DNA from: Paramyrothecium sp. XJ0827
Taxonomy: Eukaryota > Ascomycota > Sordariomycetes > Hypocreales > Stachybotryaceae
Length of the DNA: 64,000 nt
Reading direction: 5' to 3'
Assembly (NCBI GenBank): GCA_020881915.1
Contig: JAJFPB010000009.1
Location: 1,364,001 to 1,428,000, forward strand
The notes under the pieces were generated by a model. That model was given only the letters and a program-made list of their open reading frames with translations. It had not been told where the DNA came from and searched no databases. This document shows positions 14,051 to 26,649 of the stretch, one piece after another. The first letter of the stretch is position 1, and each line of letters opens with the position of its first letter. The translations under genes and the position numbers were made by a program.

Positions 14051-16916
14051 TAATATTACTAACCTGTAGGAATTCGACGTTTTTCTGTAGCTAGGGTACT
14101 AGATGCCTTATATTTTATAATTGCCTCATCTAAGAGCTTTCGATTCTCATTAGTATATTTAACTAATAAGGCAATTCAACGGATTCGATTTATAAGGCCT
14201 ATTATTTATATAGTTATTAGTATTATATATATTTATATATATATATAGCTATTATAGCTATATATATATAAAAAAGAGGGGAATTATAGTACTTACTTCC
14301 AAATCCGGTATCTTCACCTTCTAGATTAGGTCTAGTAATATCACTAGACCTATCTATATTATCCATAGTTAAATAAATATAATTAGATAAATTAGTTGCC
14401 TCAGAATCGGATAATAGAAAATCCAATAATATATCTTGCGCTACTAAATTAATAATATGTGCTATACATCGAATATTGGCTTGAAAAGCTAAATTAGGGC
14501 CTAAATTTAACTTATAAGCCTGCATAAAGGTATTATTATTAGAGGCATTATCTCTAGTAATACTATAATATAATTAGTTATATCTAAATAATAGTAATAA
14601 ATAGATATATATATGATATAGATATATATATAGTAATATAGGGTATTTACCTTGAGATAGTATATTGTGTAATACTAGGGTATTCCTTTAGAGCCTCTAG
14701 GAATTCCTTATATATATTGAGGCCTGTATGAGCCTCTTGTAATTCATTAAAGCATATATAATATATAATAATTAGTAATAATAATAATAATAATAATAAT
14801 ATATATATATATTAGGAAATAGGGAAAATAGAAATAACTTACTAATAAGCTTATATTGTAGGGAAAAGTTACTATCTACGAAAATAGCAATAATTCCTAG
14901 GTAGGAGGCCCCTGTATTAGAAGACCATATATCGAATGTAAGGGAAAAAGTGCCCCCTGTTCGAATATTATCTTCAAATTGGCTATTTATAGCTATAAGA
15001 CCTAATTTAAAGGTCTCTGCTAATAATAGCCGTATTTTCTTCCTATTTATAATAGGGGCCTCACTAAATAGATATATATATATTAGCTTATATATAATAA
15101 ACTAAGTAAATAAGAATAATTAAAGTAGTATAGGGAATATAGGGTAGTAGCTTAAAAGGAATTATATATAGGGAAGTAAATATATAATTACTATAAAAAT
15201 CCTTACTTACCTATTATAATAGGATAATAGGCTTTGAAAAGCCGGCGAATCCATAATATTAAAAGAGATATTATTCTCTATTAGGAAATTTAGGACCTTA
15301 TAAAGGGCTTCCTTTTCCGAAAATCGATTAGCTATAGCTATAAGGCCCCTAGAGCGTTTACTAGGGGTCTGAGGCGTATAAGAGCTAGTAGCTATAGGGC
15401 TTGAGAAATTGGCTTCTATAATATATTAAATTAGTATTATTTATATATAATTATATATATATATATATAGGAAAATAACTTACTTCTTTTTCTAGTAGAT
15501 TCAGAGGCCTTATTATAGGCTATGTCACAATGCTTTTCTCATAATGCCTCGCTAGATTTAAAATACCGGTTATAAGCTTACTAGCTTTATAAGTAGCTTG
15601 AAAATCGCACCTATATATATATATATAAATTAGTAAATACTATATATATATTAGGAAAACTTACATATTACAATCGCAACGAATTTGCCTTTCTTTAAAT
15701 TCGATATAGGGTAATAAGACCCTAGTAAATAGGTTATTTGCAAATATATATGCAGAAGAAGCCGATAGCTGATATTTAGGGTCGAAATAATTAGCTATAG
15801 AGCTACTAGCAGCATCCGAGCTTCTAATAGATTCCGAGGGCCTAGAGGCCTCTTCTAAATCTATAGTAGAATTATAATCTACTATAGATATATTAGAGGC
15901 CTCTATAGCATCTGTAGGCAGCTGGGTATTAGGTAGGGAAATAGGGGAGCCCTCAGAGGCACTAAGAGGCTCCATATCGTCCGAATAGTTAGACATTGTA
16001 AATAGATATATATATATATATATAATATATATATAAAAAGGGTAGTTATAATAGATAGATAGTAGTGGATAGGTTACTAGATAATTCTATAGTGAAGATA
16101 GAATTTTAGGGAAGGAAATAGAGGTTCTTTTATAGAAATTAACCTCCTACTAATTCCTAGAGATTCTTTTCTCTTCTAGAATCCAAGTTTCCCTATCTCT
16201 AAGCATTTCTAAGTATTAAAAATCAATTCCTAAGCATTAGAAATCAATCCCTATTAAATAGGAAGGGATTTACAGGTCATATAACTGCCTGCAGCCGGCA
16301 ATTGAATTTTATAGTAGGAAATCTATCTGCCGGCCTTGGCAGCTGAAAATCCCCTACTATTATTATAGGAATTATAATCGGAAATTGCCCGAGCCTGTAG
16401 ATCTTTTCCTAACTAGGAAAGAGTATATATTAAAATATATAATAGATATATTATTAGTATATAGATTATTTCCTAATTAGGAAATTATAGATAATATTAA
16501 AATATAAACTATATTATAGTATAAGATTATTTTTCTATATTCTTCTCTATTTTATATATAATATTATAGCTTATATTAGATCCTAGTATCTCTTAAGCTC
16601 TAATTTCTAACTTTAGAGACTTTTAGAGATTTCTATATTAAATATATATATTCTAGGGTCTAGGGTAGATATTATAAGCTTTATAAAGTACTATATAGTA
16701 AATAACTATATTATATATCTATATAATATTTTATAGCTTACTAGATATTTTCTATATAATATTATAGCTTATAATAAATTCTAATATCTCTAAAGCTCTA
16801 ATTCCTAACTTTAGAGACTTTTAGAGATTTCTATATTAAATATATATATTCTAGGGTCTAGGGTAATTAATATAAGCTTAAAAAACTCTTATATAGTAAA
16901 TAACTAATCTTATAAT
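12045..16916 (-). mobile_element. hAT transposon copy 2 (hAT-2), right terminus lost
   Basis: The left end is CAGGCATGGGAA at 12045, preceded by the octamer CTTTATAG. The subterminal motif is the AGTTAACTAG variant, which groups this copy with hAT-3 and with the MITE at 31526. The right end should read CTAATCTTCCCAAGCCTG but stops after CTAATCTT and continues as TATAATATCTTAGG of the host R1 repeat. About 12-16 bp including the terminal repeat are therefore missing, and TATAA may be the remainder of the duplicated target. The transposase relic inside is the best preserved in the window. The right boundary is accurate to a few bases. Confidence 0.8.
12762..15996 (-). pseudogene. hAT transposase relic of hAT-2 (multi-exon, frameshifted)
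   Basis: The start codon is at 15996. Exon 1 (15996-15665) encodes a Ser/Asp-rich leader and the first Cys of a BED-type zinc finger. It splices at GTAAGT to exon 2 (15610-15484), which continues the finger with a CDF and an ARHYEK motif before a stop or frameshift. Exon 3 is 15415-15211 and exon 4 is 15063-14843. The RCIAHIINLVAQD motif lies at 14425-14475. ITRWNSTYYMLEAT, the classic hAT core motif, lies at 13955-13990. The final exon (13001-12762) carries an almost intact hATC domain (LDWWKLYIKQFP, ARHYLAIPATSAS) ending in TAA. The frame break after the finger, and an altered acceptor before the exon near 14750 (ATG instead of AG), make it non-functional. It is a good template for understanding the other copies. 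Confidence 0.8.
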
Positions 16917-17815
16917 ATCTTAGGAAATAAATATTATTAATTTAAATAAGTTAGATTTACCTAACTATTTCCTATAATAGTAAGAGCTTTAGAGACTTTA
17001 GCTTAAGACTTAATATTCTAACTCTAGTATTTAGTCTTATATCTTATTTATTTATACTCTTAAATATTTTCTTATTAGCCTTACTAGACTTCTTATTCTT
17101 AGATTAATTAATTATATCTTAGATATAATTAAGTTTCTATTTTTTAATTAGATCTATAGTACTTTTCTTTAATTACTAAATCTTATTAATAATTAAGCTA
17201 TTTTTAATATCTACTTTAGTTATAATTTAGGCTTCTATATATTTAGGATTTAATTAGTATATTAAAATAATTTAAAAGCTTATAATCTTTAAGGGTTCTT
17301 ACCTATAAGCAGGCTTAGGAAATTAGTTAACTAATTAAATAATAACTAAAAATTAGTTAACTAAAATCTAGTTAACTAAAAATTAGTTAGAATAAATATT
17401 AGTTAACTAAATTTTAGTTATTTACTAGTTATTTAGAATAACTAATTTTTAGTTAACTAATCTTCCCAACCCTACCTATAAGCTTTAAAGATTCTAGCTT
17501 CTTAAGAAATATCTTTAGAATTAGCTATTATAGTAGATTAAGTAGCTCTTTTGCTATTAATATTAGTAATAAATAGATTTATAGGAGATTTTAACTACTA
17601 TAAGGGGGATAAGTAGATTTTTATACTACTATTCTTTAAATAACTTTACTACTATAGTTTAATTTAACTTTGGCTTTACTACTAGTATTACTATAACTAT
17701 AGCTACAAGGTTTATTTAGACCTTAGTAGTATAGTAATATCTTAATAGCTCCATTAAGTTCCTATATATATATATATAGTAGAATAGATAACTTAAGTCT
17801 TATAAGTACCTATTA
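16917..17815 (-). repeat. R1 repeat, minus orientation, part right of hAT-2
   Basis: This continues the R1 copy begun at 11892. Its reverse complement shows a Lys-rich helical coding-like stretch broken by stops, shared with plus copies at 33400-33740 and 36480-36830. A MITE is inserted at 17310. It ends near 17815, where a plus-oriented R1 copy begins, so the two copies form a tail-to-tail inverted pair. Confidence 0.65.
17310..17474. mobile_element. hAT MITE-1 (165 bp) with 8-bp TSD CCTATAAG
   Basis: It begins CAGGCTTAGGAA and ends TTCCCAACCCTA. The interior is an array of AGTTAACTA motifs in both orientations. The octamer CCTATAAG is duplicated exactly at 17302-17309 and 17475-17482. It has no coding capacity. 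It is inserted in an R1 copy. Confidence 0.92.
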
Positions 17816-18905
17816 AGAAATTAAGAAATTTATTAAAATAATCTAAATTTAAGAATTTTAAATAGGAACTTAGATATAATAAAAATAATTTAATAGGAAG
17901 ATCTAATATCTAGAACCTCAGATACAGTAACAACAAAGTCAACAATAAAGATATCTACAATACAACGTGCCACAGGCACTTACAAGGCTTAAGCCATCTA
18001 TTCTAATACAGAGGCTCAATAGAGCTATTAAGATATTACTATACTACCAAGGTCTTTATTAGACACACCTAAACGAACCTTATAGCTATAGCTATAGCAA
18101 TGCTAGCAGCAAAGCCAAAGTTAATATAAGTTCTGCAGCAGTATATATTACCTAGCCTCAACAAAGTTAAATCGAACTACAGCAGCAAAGTCATCTACTT
18201 AAAGGACAGCAGCATAAAAATCTACTTATGCCCTACTGCCTCATCGCAGCCGAAATCTCTATTCATTACCAATACCAATACCAGAAGAGATCTACTTGCA
18301 ATCCCAATATTCATCAAGACTTCCATATTAAATCTAGAGCTACTTCTAATGCCTAATAGGTAAGATCGCTTGAGCAGAGGAAGCTAGTAAAGCCAAATGC
18401 TAACTAATACCTAAATATATAGAAGACCTTAAGATAGCTAAAGTAGATATGAAGATAAGCACAACCCGCAGCATAGTTCAAGAGCTATAAAAGAAAATTA
18501 ATTCTAAAGAAATAAAGGAGAATCTAGGTAAATTCAGAGATAAGCTATATCTCTTAAAGAATAAGGCCTATAATCCAAAGATCAAGAGAAGCATAAAGAA
18601 AATAAAGTATCTAGTTAAGGAGATATAATCTGGAATATATCCCTGGAGACCTTTTGTAATAGATAGTGGGAGTGGCAAGACTTACTGAGCTCTTGCTGTT
18701 ATAGCAAATAGTTGAGCAAATCTAACTTATTTAAATTAATAATATCTGTTCCCTAAGAAGCTTTTTGAACGAACTTTTTGTAGTGCAATGATATGTGTTA
18801 TATACAAGTCCGTGTAAGCCGCCGTGGCAGTCAAGCTGATCACGTGACCTATCACGTGACCTCAGTAATAGTAGCAATGATAGGTCTTTTATCCTTAGTA
18901 CCTAG
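17816..18905 (+). repeat. R1 repeat, best-preserved copy
   Basis: Unlike the rest of the block, about 17940-18905 keeps a near-normal base composition, so RIP decay is light here. Between 18440 and 18650 the forward strand reads as a Lys/Glu-rich, coiled-coil-like protein segment (containing SIVQEL, EIKENLGKFRDKLY, KIKYLVKEI) with few stops. The copy ends CTTAGTACCTAGGAGGA. The right 100 bp hold two CACGTG palindromes (18843 and 18855). R1 copies recur in the block, whole or in part, at about 11892, 16917, 18906, 24016, 30740, 31474, 33068, 34240, 34541 and 35508. I could not identify a polymerase or transposase in it. It may be a non-autonomous retroelement or carry an ORF1-like product. Confidence 0.65.
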
Positions 18906-20279
18906 GAGGATTATAAGTACCTATAGTATATTATATTATAGATATCTTTATTATTAATTTTATTATTACTATATTTAAGGTTCTAGATATTAGATCTTCT
19001 TATTAAATTATTTTTATTATATTTAGATCTTTATTTAAGTTTCTTAAATTTAAATTACTTTAATAAATTTCTTAATAAAAAATATATAATTTATAATAAT
19101 ATTTAAAATAACTTTATATTTTATAAATACTTAAGTTTATAAGTAGAAGTACTTCCTACTTTAGTATTTATTATAAAAAGAGATTTTAATTATAATAAGG
19201 GAAATAAGTAAATTTTTATATTACTATTCTTTAAGTAAATAACTTTATTACTATAATTTTATTTATCTTTATTAAAGTAAATTATATATATTACTATAAA
19301 ACTTAAGTATTAACTTTAGCTTTATTACTAGTATTATTATAGCTATAGTTATAAGATCTTAGTAGTATAGTAATATCTTAATAGCTCTATTAAGTTCTTT
19401 TATATATATATATATATAGTAGAATAAATAGCTTAAGTCTTATAAGTACTTATAATATATTATATTTATTATAAATATTTTATTACTAACTTTATTACTA
19501 CTATATTTAAGGTTCTAGGTATTAGATCTTCCTATTAAATTATTTTTATTATATCTAGATCCCTATTTAAAATTTAAGTTATCTTAATGAATTTCTTCAT
19601 ATAATAGTACTTCTTACTTTAGTATTCTTAATAAAGAGAGAATAAGTACATTTCTATACTACTATTTTTTATATTAATAACTTTATTACTATAGTTTAAT
19701 TTTACTTTATTAAGGTAAATAATATATATTACTATAGAACTTAGTATAGTATTAACTTTAGCTTTACTACTAGTATTACTATAATTATAGCTATAAGTTT
19801 TATTTAGGTATATTTAATAAAGACCTTAGTAATATAGCAGGCTTAGGAAACTAGTTAACTAATTAACTAATAACCTATATTTGATTAACCTATTTTTAGT
19901 TAACCTATTATTAGTTAACTAAAAATAAGTTAATTATCTATTTTTCTATTATATTTAAATTAATATCTATAATTATATATATATATATATATAATAGATA
20001 TCTTATTATAACTTATATATAAGCTTTATAAATCTAGTTATAGCTATTATAATAGATAAAAATAAGGTAATTTAATATTAGCTAACTTATAATTAGTTAA
20101 CTAATATTTGGTTAATCTATTTTTGGTTAATCTATATTTAGTTAACTAAATATTAGTTAACTAACCTTCCCAAGCCTGTAATATAGTAATATTTTGATAA
20201 CTTTATTAAGTTTCTATTAAAATAAATAACTTAAGCTTTATTTATAACTTAGAAAAATATAAATCTCTTTTATTTATTT
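18906..20279 (-). repeat. R1-derived sequence, minus orientation, rearranged
   Basis: This is the reverse complement of the left half of R1 (TCTTAATAGCTCTATTAAGTTC at about 19376 matches the plus copy near 18020), present twice (about 18930-19450 and 19460-19830) with internal losses. Together with the preceding plus copy it forms an inverted arrangement. A MITE is inserted at 19838. No genes. Confidence 0.55.
19838..20178. mobile_element. hAT MITE-2 (341 bp) with 8-bp TSD TAATATAG
   Basis: The left end is CAGGCTTAGGAA and the right end TTCCCAAGCCTG. GTTAAC-containing subterminal arrays lie on both sides of a 180-bp A+T core that is shared with MITE-3 and MITE-6 (TATATATATAATAGATATCT). The octamer TAATATAG is duplicated exactly at 19830-19837 and 20179-20186. 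Non-coding. Confidence 0.93.
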
Positions 20280-22496
20280 AAAGGTACTATAAAATAATTT
20301 AAATTAAAGGAATTTATTATTTTTCTTTAATTCTATTACCTTAATTAAAACTATATTATATTAATTAAAAATAGGCTTCTTTATTTCTTATAAGGATCTA
20401 GTACTAAGTTTATTTCTTTTTTTATTAAGTAAAAGTCTCTTTTAATTAATATAGGTAGTAGCTTCTAATTAAATAATATAAAGCTAGCTCTTCTTAAAAG
20501 AGCTATTAATAAGTAATTTAAAGAAGCTTTAGTACTAGTTTAATTACTAATAAAGTACTACTTATAATTAAAAATAGTAAGTAATATTATTTTATAAATT
20601 AAAGCTTTAATAAGCTCCTAAGTAAATACTTTATTATTATTTAATAACTTCTAATTACTAGCTCCTTAGTAAGTACTTTAGTACTTTTTATAAAGAAATT
20701 AAGAAGTAACTTTTAATTATATATAAACTATAAAGTACTAAATACTATTATTAAAGTAAATAAATAAATATTTTTTCTACTTAAGGAAATACTTTATAAT
20801 ATCTTTAAAATATAGTAATTTAAAAAGCTAGATATTAGAGCTACTTTTTATAACCTTAAAATTTAATAAGAAAATAAGTAAAAAATAGCTTTCTAGAGCT
20901 AGTTTAATTTCCTTAAGTAATTAATTATATTATTTAATTTAATTAGTGCCATTACTACCTTTTAATACTATATTTATAATGTCTTATAGTATTATTTTAA
21001 TATATATTATTTAACTTATATTAATAATATACTAGTTTATTCTTTAGCTTCTTAAAGTAATTATATAGTTTAAATTAAATAAATTCTAAATTACTTAGAA
21101 ATAATAAAACTCTTCTTAGATATTAAAAAATATAATTTCTTTATATAAAAGATAACCTACCTTAGATTTATAATAGAAATAAAAAAAGAAATATATATAG
21201 ATTTAAAGAAATTATAAGTTTTTAAAGATTAAGAAGCTTTTATATTATTTAAAGAAATCTATAAATTTTTAGTTTTTATAAATGTTTTAAATAATCTATA
21301 AATAACTATATTAATATTATAATCTCTCTTTTAGTTTTAACTCTTAATTAAGAAAGGGACTTTATTTTAGTAAAGAAAAGAAAAAGAAATTACTTTTAAG
21401 GAACTTAAAAGTAAATTCTTTATTAAATTAGTCTTAGTTTAGTAAGATCTTAATAAAAAAGTCTATATAAAAGTAAATTACTTAAATTATATACTTAGAG
21501 ATTACTTATTATAAAAAAAATAAGTAAAGTATATATAAGTTAATTATATATTATTTAAGATATTTTATATTTACTAAAAGTAATTATAAAATATATAATA
21601 AAGAACTACTAGTAGTAATTAATTATATAAAAGTATAAAAAGTAGAGCTTAAGAGTATATAAAAATCCTTTCTTATTTTATTTAATTATAAAATTTTATT
21701 TTACTTTAGAATAATAAAATAGCTAATAAAGAAAATAAATTTACTAGTCTAAAAAACTAAGTATATTTTAATTTAAGTTTAAATATTACTTAGATATAAA
21801 AATAAAGTAATTAAATATATTCTTTAAAAGAAATTAAATTATATTTTATAGTTTCCTTAATAAATACCTAATAAAATAAGAATTTTAGTTACTTTAAAAT
21901 AAGTAATTACTAATAATAAAGTAATTACCTTAAGTAAAAATACTAATTATTAAAATTAAAGGTATTTTTTACTTAATAGAATTAAATATTTTTATATATA
22001 AAGATCTATAGAAATTATAAAATTAAGTTATTTAGAAATTAGAAATATATTAAGTACTTTATTACTTAATTTAAGTTTAAAAGAGATTCTTTTTGTTTTA
22101 AATATAATAAAGAAATAAATTATTTAATATATTTATAACTAAATCTAAAATTATTAAATAAGACTCTAAGAGAATCTATACTTTAGAAATTAAATTTAAA
22201 TATTTAATTATAAATTACTTTAAATTAATTTAATATGAAATATATATAATTTATTTTTAATTAAGTACCTAGAAAAAGAGAATATAGTAGTTTTACTTTT
22301 AAGAAGCTATTTTTAATTAGGTCTTTATTAAAATATAAGAAAATTCCTTAGGAACTATAAAGTCTATAGAAGGAAGATTATTTAAAGATATATTAAGTAA
22401 GGCCTTTTTAAACTACTACTTTATTTAAAGTGATTTTAAAGTAAGTTATTTATTAACTTTATAATTAATTTTTCTACTAGAGTCTAGAGTTAAAGG

Positions 22497-22752
22497 TAGA
22501 CTTAGGAAGACTAGTTAACTAGTTTCTAGTTAACTATTTTCTAGTTACTACTAGTTAATTACTACTATTTTAATTCTATTTAATTAAATAATTAATATAA
22601 TATTATTATTTCCATATAATCCTACTAGCCTTAAATAATTTATATATAGAACTATAGCTTATATTTTATATATAAGCCCTAGAAGATAATTATTTTTTTA
22701 GTTAATTACTTTCTAGTTAATTATTTTCTAGTTAACTAGTTTCCTATACCTA
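22497..22752. mobile_element. hAT MITE-3b (256 bp) with 8-bp TSD GTTAAAGG
   Basis: The ends read TAGACTTAGGAA and TTCCTATACCTA, each decayed by transitions from CAGGCTTGGGAA and its complement. The octamer GTTAAAGG is exact at 22489-22496 and 22753-22760. The interior has AGTTAACTAGTTTCT-type 15-bp units. It sits between the RNase H and integrase parts of the decayed gypsy pol. Confidence 0.9.
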
Positions 22753-23534
22753 GTTAAAGGGGGAGCTATAAATATAATAGTTCTTATAAATTACCTCTTA
22801 AAAGAAATTACCCTAGAAGTAATAGTAAATATAAGTACTGAAGCCTATATAAAGTAATTTATTTTTTACTTCTAGTCCTTCTATAGATTTCTATAAATTA
22901 TTATTTTAAATTAAGGAATTAATTAAATTAAGTACTTCTAGAGATACTTCTATAAGTTAAAAGAAATTAAGGAATAACTAAGTATAGTTTTTTATTTTAA
23001 ATTAAATAAGAATTTTTAAAAAGTGAATTAAGAAGTCTTTATATATTTATAGGTCTTTATTATATATATTTAAATAAATTACAAATAGCTTCTACTAGGT
23101 ACTATATTTATTATTAGTAACTAAAATATAATAATAATAAGACTTAGCTTATTCTTCTTTTTTTATAATTATTATATATAGATTATAATATAAATTAATA
23201 AATTCCTTAAAAATTAAAGTAAAGAACTTTATATAATATTTATAAGAAATTACTTAGTTTATATAAGTAATACGAGCTACTTTATAGTAAAGAATAAAGA
23301 AATTAATAAATAAGTAATAAACTTCTATAAAGGCCTATAAAGTAAAAAACTATTTTTAGTTATTTTAAAAATATTACTACAAGTTAATTAACTAAGAAAC
23401 TAGCTTAATTATATAAAGTTTTATTATTATAAGAGTTATAAACTCTTATATAGTAGAACTAAATACTTCTAAGCTAATATAGAACTACCTCTTCATAGAT
23501 CTATTACTCTTAGTAATAAATAATCTCCTCCCTT

Positions 23535-23919
23535 TAGGCTTAGGAAGGTTAGTTAATTAATATTAGTTAACTAAAAATAAATCAGGTTAATTAAATATAG
23601 ATTAAACTAAATATAAGTTAACTAAAAATAAGTTAACTAAATATTAGTTAACTAATAATAGATTAGCTAATATTAAATTACCTTATTTTTATCTATTATA
23701 ATAGCCATTACTAGATTTATAAAGCTTATATCTAAGTTATTATAAGATATCTATTATATATATATATATATATATATATTAATTTTAATATAATAGAAAA
23801 ATAAATAATTAACCAAAAATAGGTTAACTAATAATAAATTAACTAATAATAGATTAACTAAATATAGGTTAATTAAATATTAGTTATTAGTTAATTACTT
23901 AACTAGTTTCCCAAGCCTG
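23535..23919. mobile_element. hAT MITE-3 (385 bp) with 8-bp TSD CCTCCCTT
   Basis: The left end is TAGGCTTAGGAA (first base a C-to-T change) and the right end TTCCCAAGCCTG. The octamer CCTCCCTT is exactly duplicated at 23527-23534 and 23920-23927 and is unusually C-rich for this block. GTTAAC arrays flank a core also found in MITE-2. It is inserted near the 3' end of the gypsy pol relic. Confidence 0.93.
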
Positions 23920-24015
23920 CCTCCCTTTATAGGAGATTATTAATATAAGACTAGGCCTAATTATACTACTAAGCTTAAAAAATAATCTAGAAAATATTTA
24001 TTTAATATAAAATAT

Positions 24016-25033
24016 CTTATTAAGAAATTTATTAAAATAACCTAAATTTAAGAATTTCAAATAGGGACTTAAATATAATAAAAATAATTCAATAGGAAGA
24101 TCTAATACCCAGAACCTCAAATACAGTAATAACAAAGTCAACAATAAAGATATACAGGAACTCAATAGAGCCATTAAGATATCACTACACCACCAAGGTC
24201 TTGTGGCTACAGCTATAGTAATACCAGTAGCAAAGCCAAAGTCAATAATACTAAGTTCTATAGCAGTATATATTACCTAGCCTTAATAAAGTTAAATTAA
24301 ACTATAGTAGTAAAGTTATTTAAAGAATAGTAGTATAAAAATCTACTTATATTTTACTACCTTATTATAGCCAAAATCTCTATTTATTACTAATACTAAT
24401 ACCAGAAGAGCTACCTAATCTGCTTATAATCCTAATATTTATTAAGACCTCTTGAATTTCTATATTAAATCTAGAGTAATACTTAATAGGTAAGATTACT
24501 TAAGTAGAGGAAGCTAGTAAAGCTAAATACTAACTAATATAATATATAGAAGATCTTAAGATAGCTAAAGTAGATATAAAGGTAAGTATAAGCTATAATA
24601 TAGTTTAAGAGCTATAAAAGAAAACTAGTTCTAAAGAAATAAAGGAGAATCTAGGTAAATTTAGAAATAAGTTATATCTCTTAAAGAATAAGATCTATAA
24701 TCTAAAGATTAAGAGAAGTATAAAGAAAATAAAGTATCTAGCTAAGGAGATATAATTCTAATTAGAAGTATCTAAATATTAGCCTAGAGTCCCTAGAGAC
24801 CTTTTATAACAGATAGTAGGAGTAGTAAGACTTACTAAGCTCTTACTATTATAGTAGATAGTTAAGTAAATCTAACTTATTTAAATTAATAATATCTATT
24901 TCTTTTTATAGTATAATAATATATATTATCTAAACTCTATATAAGCTACTATAGTAATTAAGCTAATTATATAACCTATTACATGACCTTAGTAATAGTA
25001 GTAATAATAGGTCTTTTATCCTTAGTACCTAGG
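24016..25033 (+). repeat. R1 repeat, plus orientation, moderately decayed
   Basis: A collinear copy of the 17816-18905 element, from ATTAAGAAATTTATTAAAAT to the terminus CCTTAGTACCTAGGAGGAAT. It has an internal deletion where the first copy has the segment around 17960-18000, and many C-to-T and G-to-A differences. Stops interrupt the Lys-rich coding-like stretch (24620-24750). Confidence 0.7.
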
Positions 25034-25554
25034 AGGAATAAAATATCTTATAAGTAGCTTAGAAGAAGTAATTTAATTAAGCTCTAAATATATAAAAAGT
25101 ACTAATTAAATAAATAAAATATAATAAATTAATATAGAAATTACTTAATAACTTATAAAAATTAAATATCTTTAAATACTTTAAAAAGAAATATAATAAT
25201 ACCTTTTTATATAATAGCCCCAAAGTAATAAGAAAATAATATAGAACTAAGATATTATAGCTTTTATATAGATCTTTATTAATATTTTATAAATAAATAA
25301 AGTAAAAAAAAAGAATAAAAAGAAAATAAATATATATATAAAAGAAAGGTCTTTAAAAAAAAGTAATTATTTTCTTAGGACTTATTATATATATAGTAAA
25401 GTATTATTAATATAAAAATACTATTAAAAAAGTAATAATAAGTACTAATTTAATATAAGAGCTATTACTTAATTACTTTAAAGTAATATATATATATTAA
25501 TTAAAAAAGTAATATTAATATCTTCAAGAAATAAAAGAATTACTTACTTTTTAC
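25034..25554. other. Unassigned A+T-rich sequence
   Basis: A decayed stretch between an R1 copy and hAT-3. It contains no recognisable ORF, repeat unit or terminal structure apart from short A-rich and AGTAAT-rich runs. Confidence 0.5.
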
Positions 25555-26587
25555 CAGGCTTGGGAAAGTAGTTAACTTAAAAGTAGTTAACTTAAAAGTA
25601 GTTAACTAAAAAGTAGTTAACTACTAGTAATTAGTAGTTAACTACTAGTTATTAGTAATTAATTATTAAATATAAATATATATTTAGTTATTTATTATAT
25701 AGTATTTTATAAAGCTTATAGTAGCTACCCTAGACCCTAGAATATATATATTTAATATAGAAATCTCTAAAAGTCTCTAAAGTTAGAAATTAGAGCTTAA
25801 GAGATACTAAGATCTAATATAAGCTATAATATTATATATAAAATATATAGTAAGCTATCAAATATTATATAGATATATATAGTAAGCTTTAAAATATTAT
25901 ATAGATATATAATATAGTTATTTACTATATAGTACTTTATAAAGCTTATATTAACTACCCTAGTCCCTAGAATATATATATTTAATATAGAAATCTTTAA
26001 AAGTCTCTAAAGCTAGGAATTAGAGCTTAAGAGATATTAGGATCTAATATAAGCTATAATATTATATATAAAATAGAGAAAAATATAGAAAAATAATATA
26101 ATACTATAATATAGTTTATATTTTAATATTATATATAATTTCCTAATTAGGAAAGGATCTATATACTAATAATATATATATTATATATCTTAATATATAC
26201 TCTTTCCTAGTTAGGAAAAGATCTATAGGCTTAGGTAATTTCTAATTATAATTCCTATAATAATAGCAGGGGATTTTTAGCTACTAAGGCCAGTAAACAG
26301 ATTTCCTACTATAAAATTTAATTACTAGCTGCAGGTAGTTATATAACCTATAAATCCCTTCCTATTTAATAGAAATTAATTTCTAATACTTAGGAATTAA
26401 TTTTTAATACTTAGAAATACTTAGAAATAGGGAAACTTAGATTCTAGAAGAGAAAAGAATCTCTAGGAATTAGTAGGAAATTAATTTCTATAAAAGAATC
26501 TCTATTTCTTTCCTAAAAATTCTATTATTACTATAGCATTATCTAGTAACCTATTCACTACTATCTATCTATTATAACTACCCTTTT

Positions 26588-26619
<32 letters not shown>

Positions 26620-26649
26620 CTATTTATAATATCTAACTATTCGGACAAT

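Larger units (their letters stand above)
20280..24015 (+). pseudogene. RIP-decayed Ty3/gypsy-like pol: RT, RNase H, integrase, split by two MITEs
   Basis: On the plus strand, about 20935-21180 reads as the reverse-transcriptase palm, with the tract that follows an NAPxTFQ motif and a decayed YxDD box (ATATTAATAATATACTA near 21020). It continues into the connection domain (DIKKYNFF). About 21330-21780 is the RNase H region (KKGTLF, KSKFFIKLVLVQ, SIKNPFL). About 22760-23350 is the integrase core and its C-terminal part (a YRFPQAIISDRGI-like tract, then ERLS and NQEV). The segment up to 24015 resembles the post-integrase region that precedes a chromodomain in this family. MITEs at 22497 and 23535 interrupt it and reading continues across both. 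Stops are frequent at former Gln, Arg and Trp codons. The element is truncated on the right by R1 and no LTRs were recognised. Confidence 0.75.
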
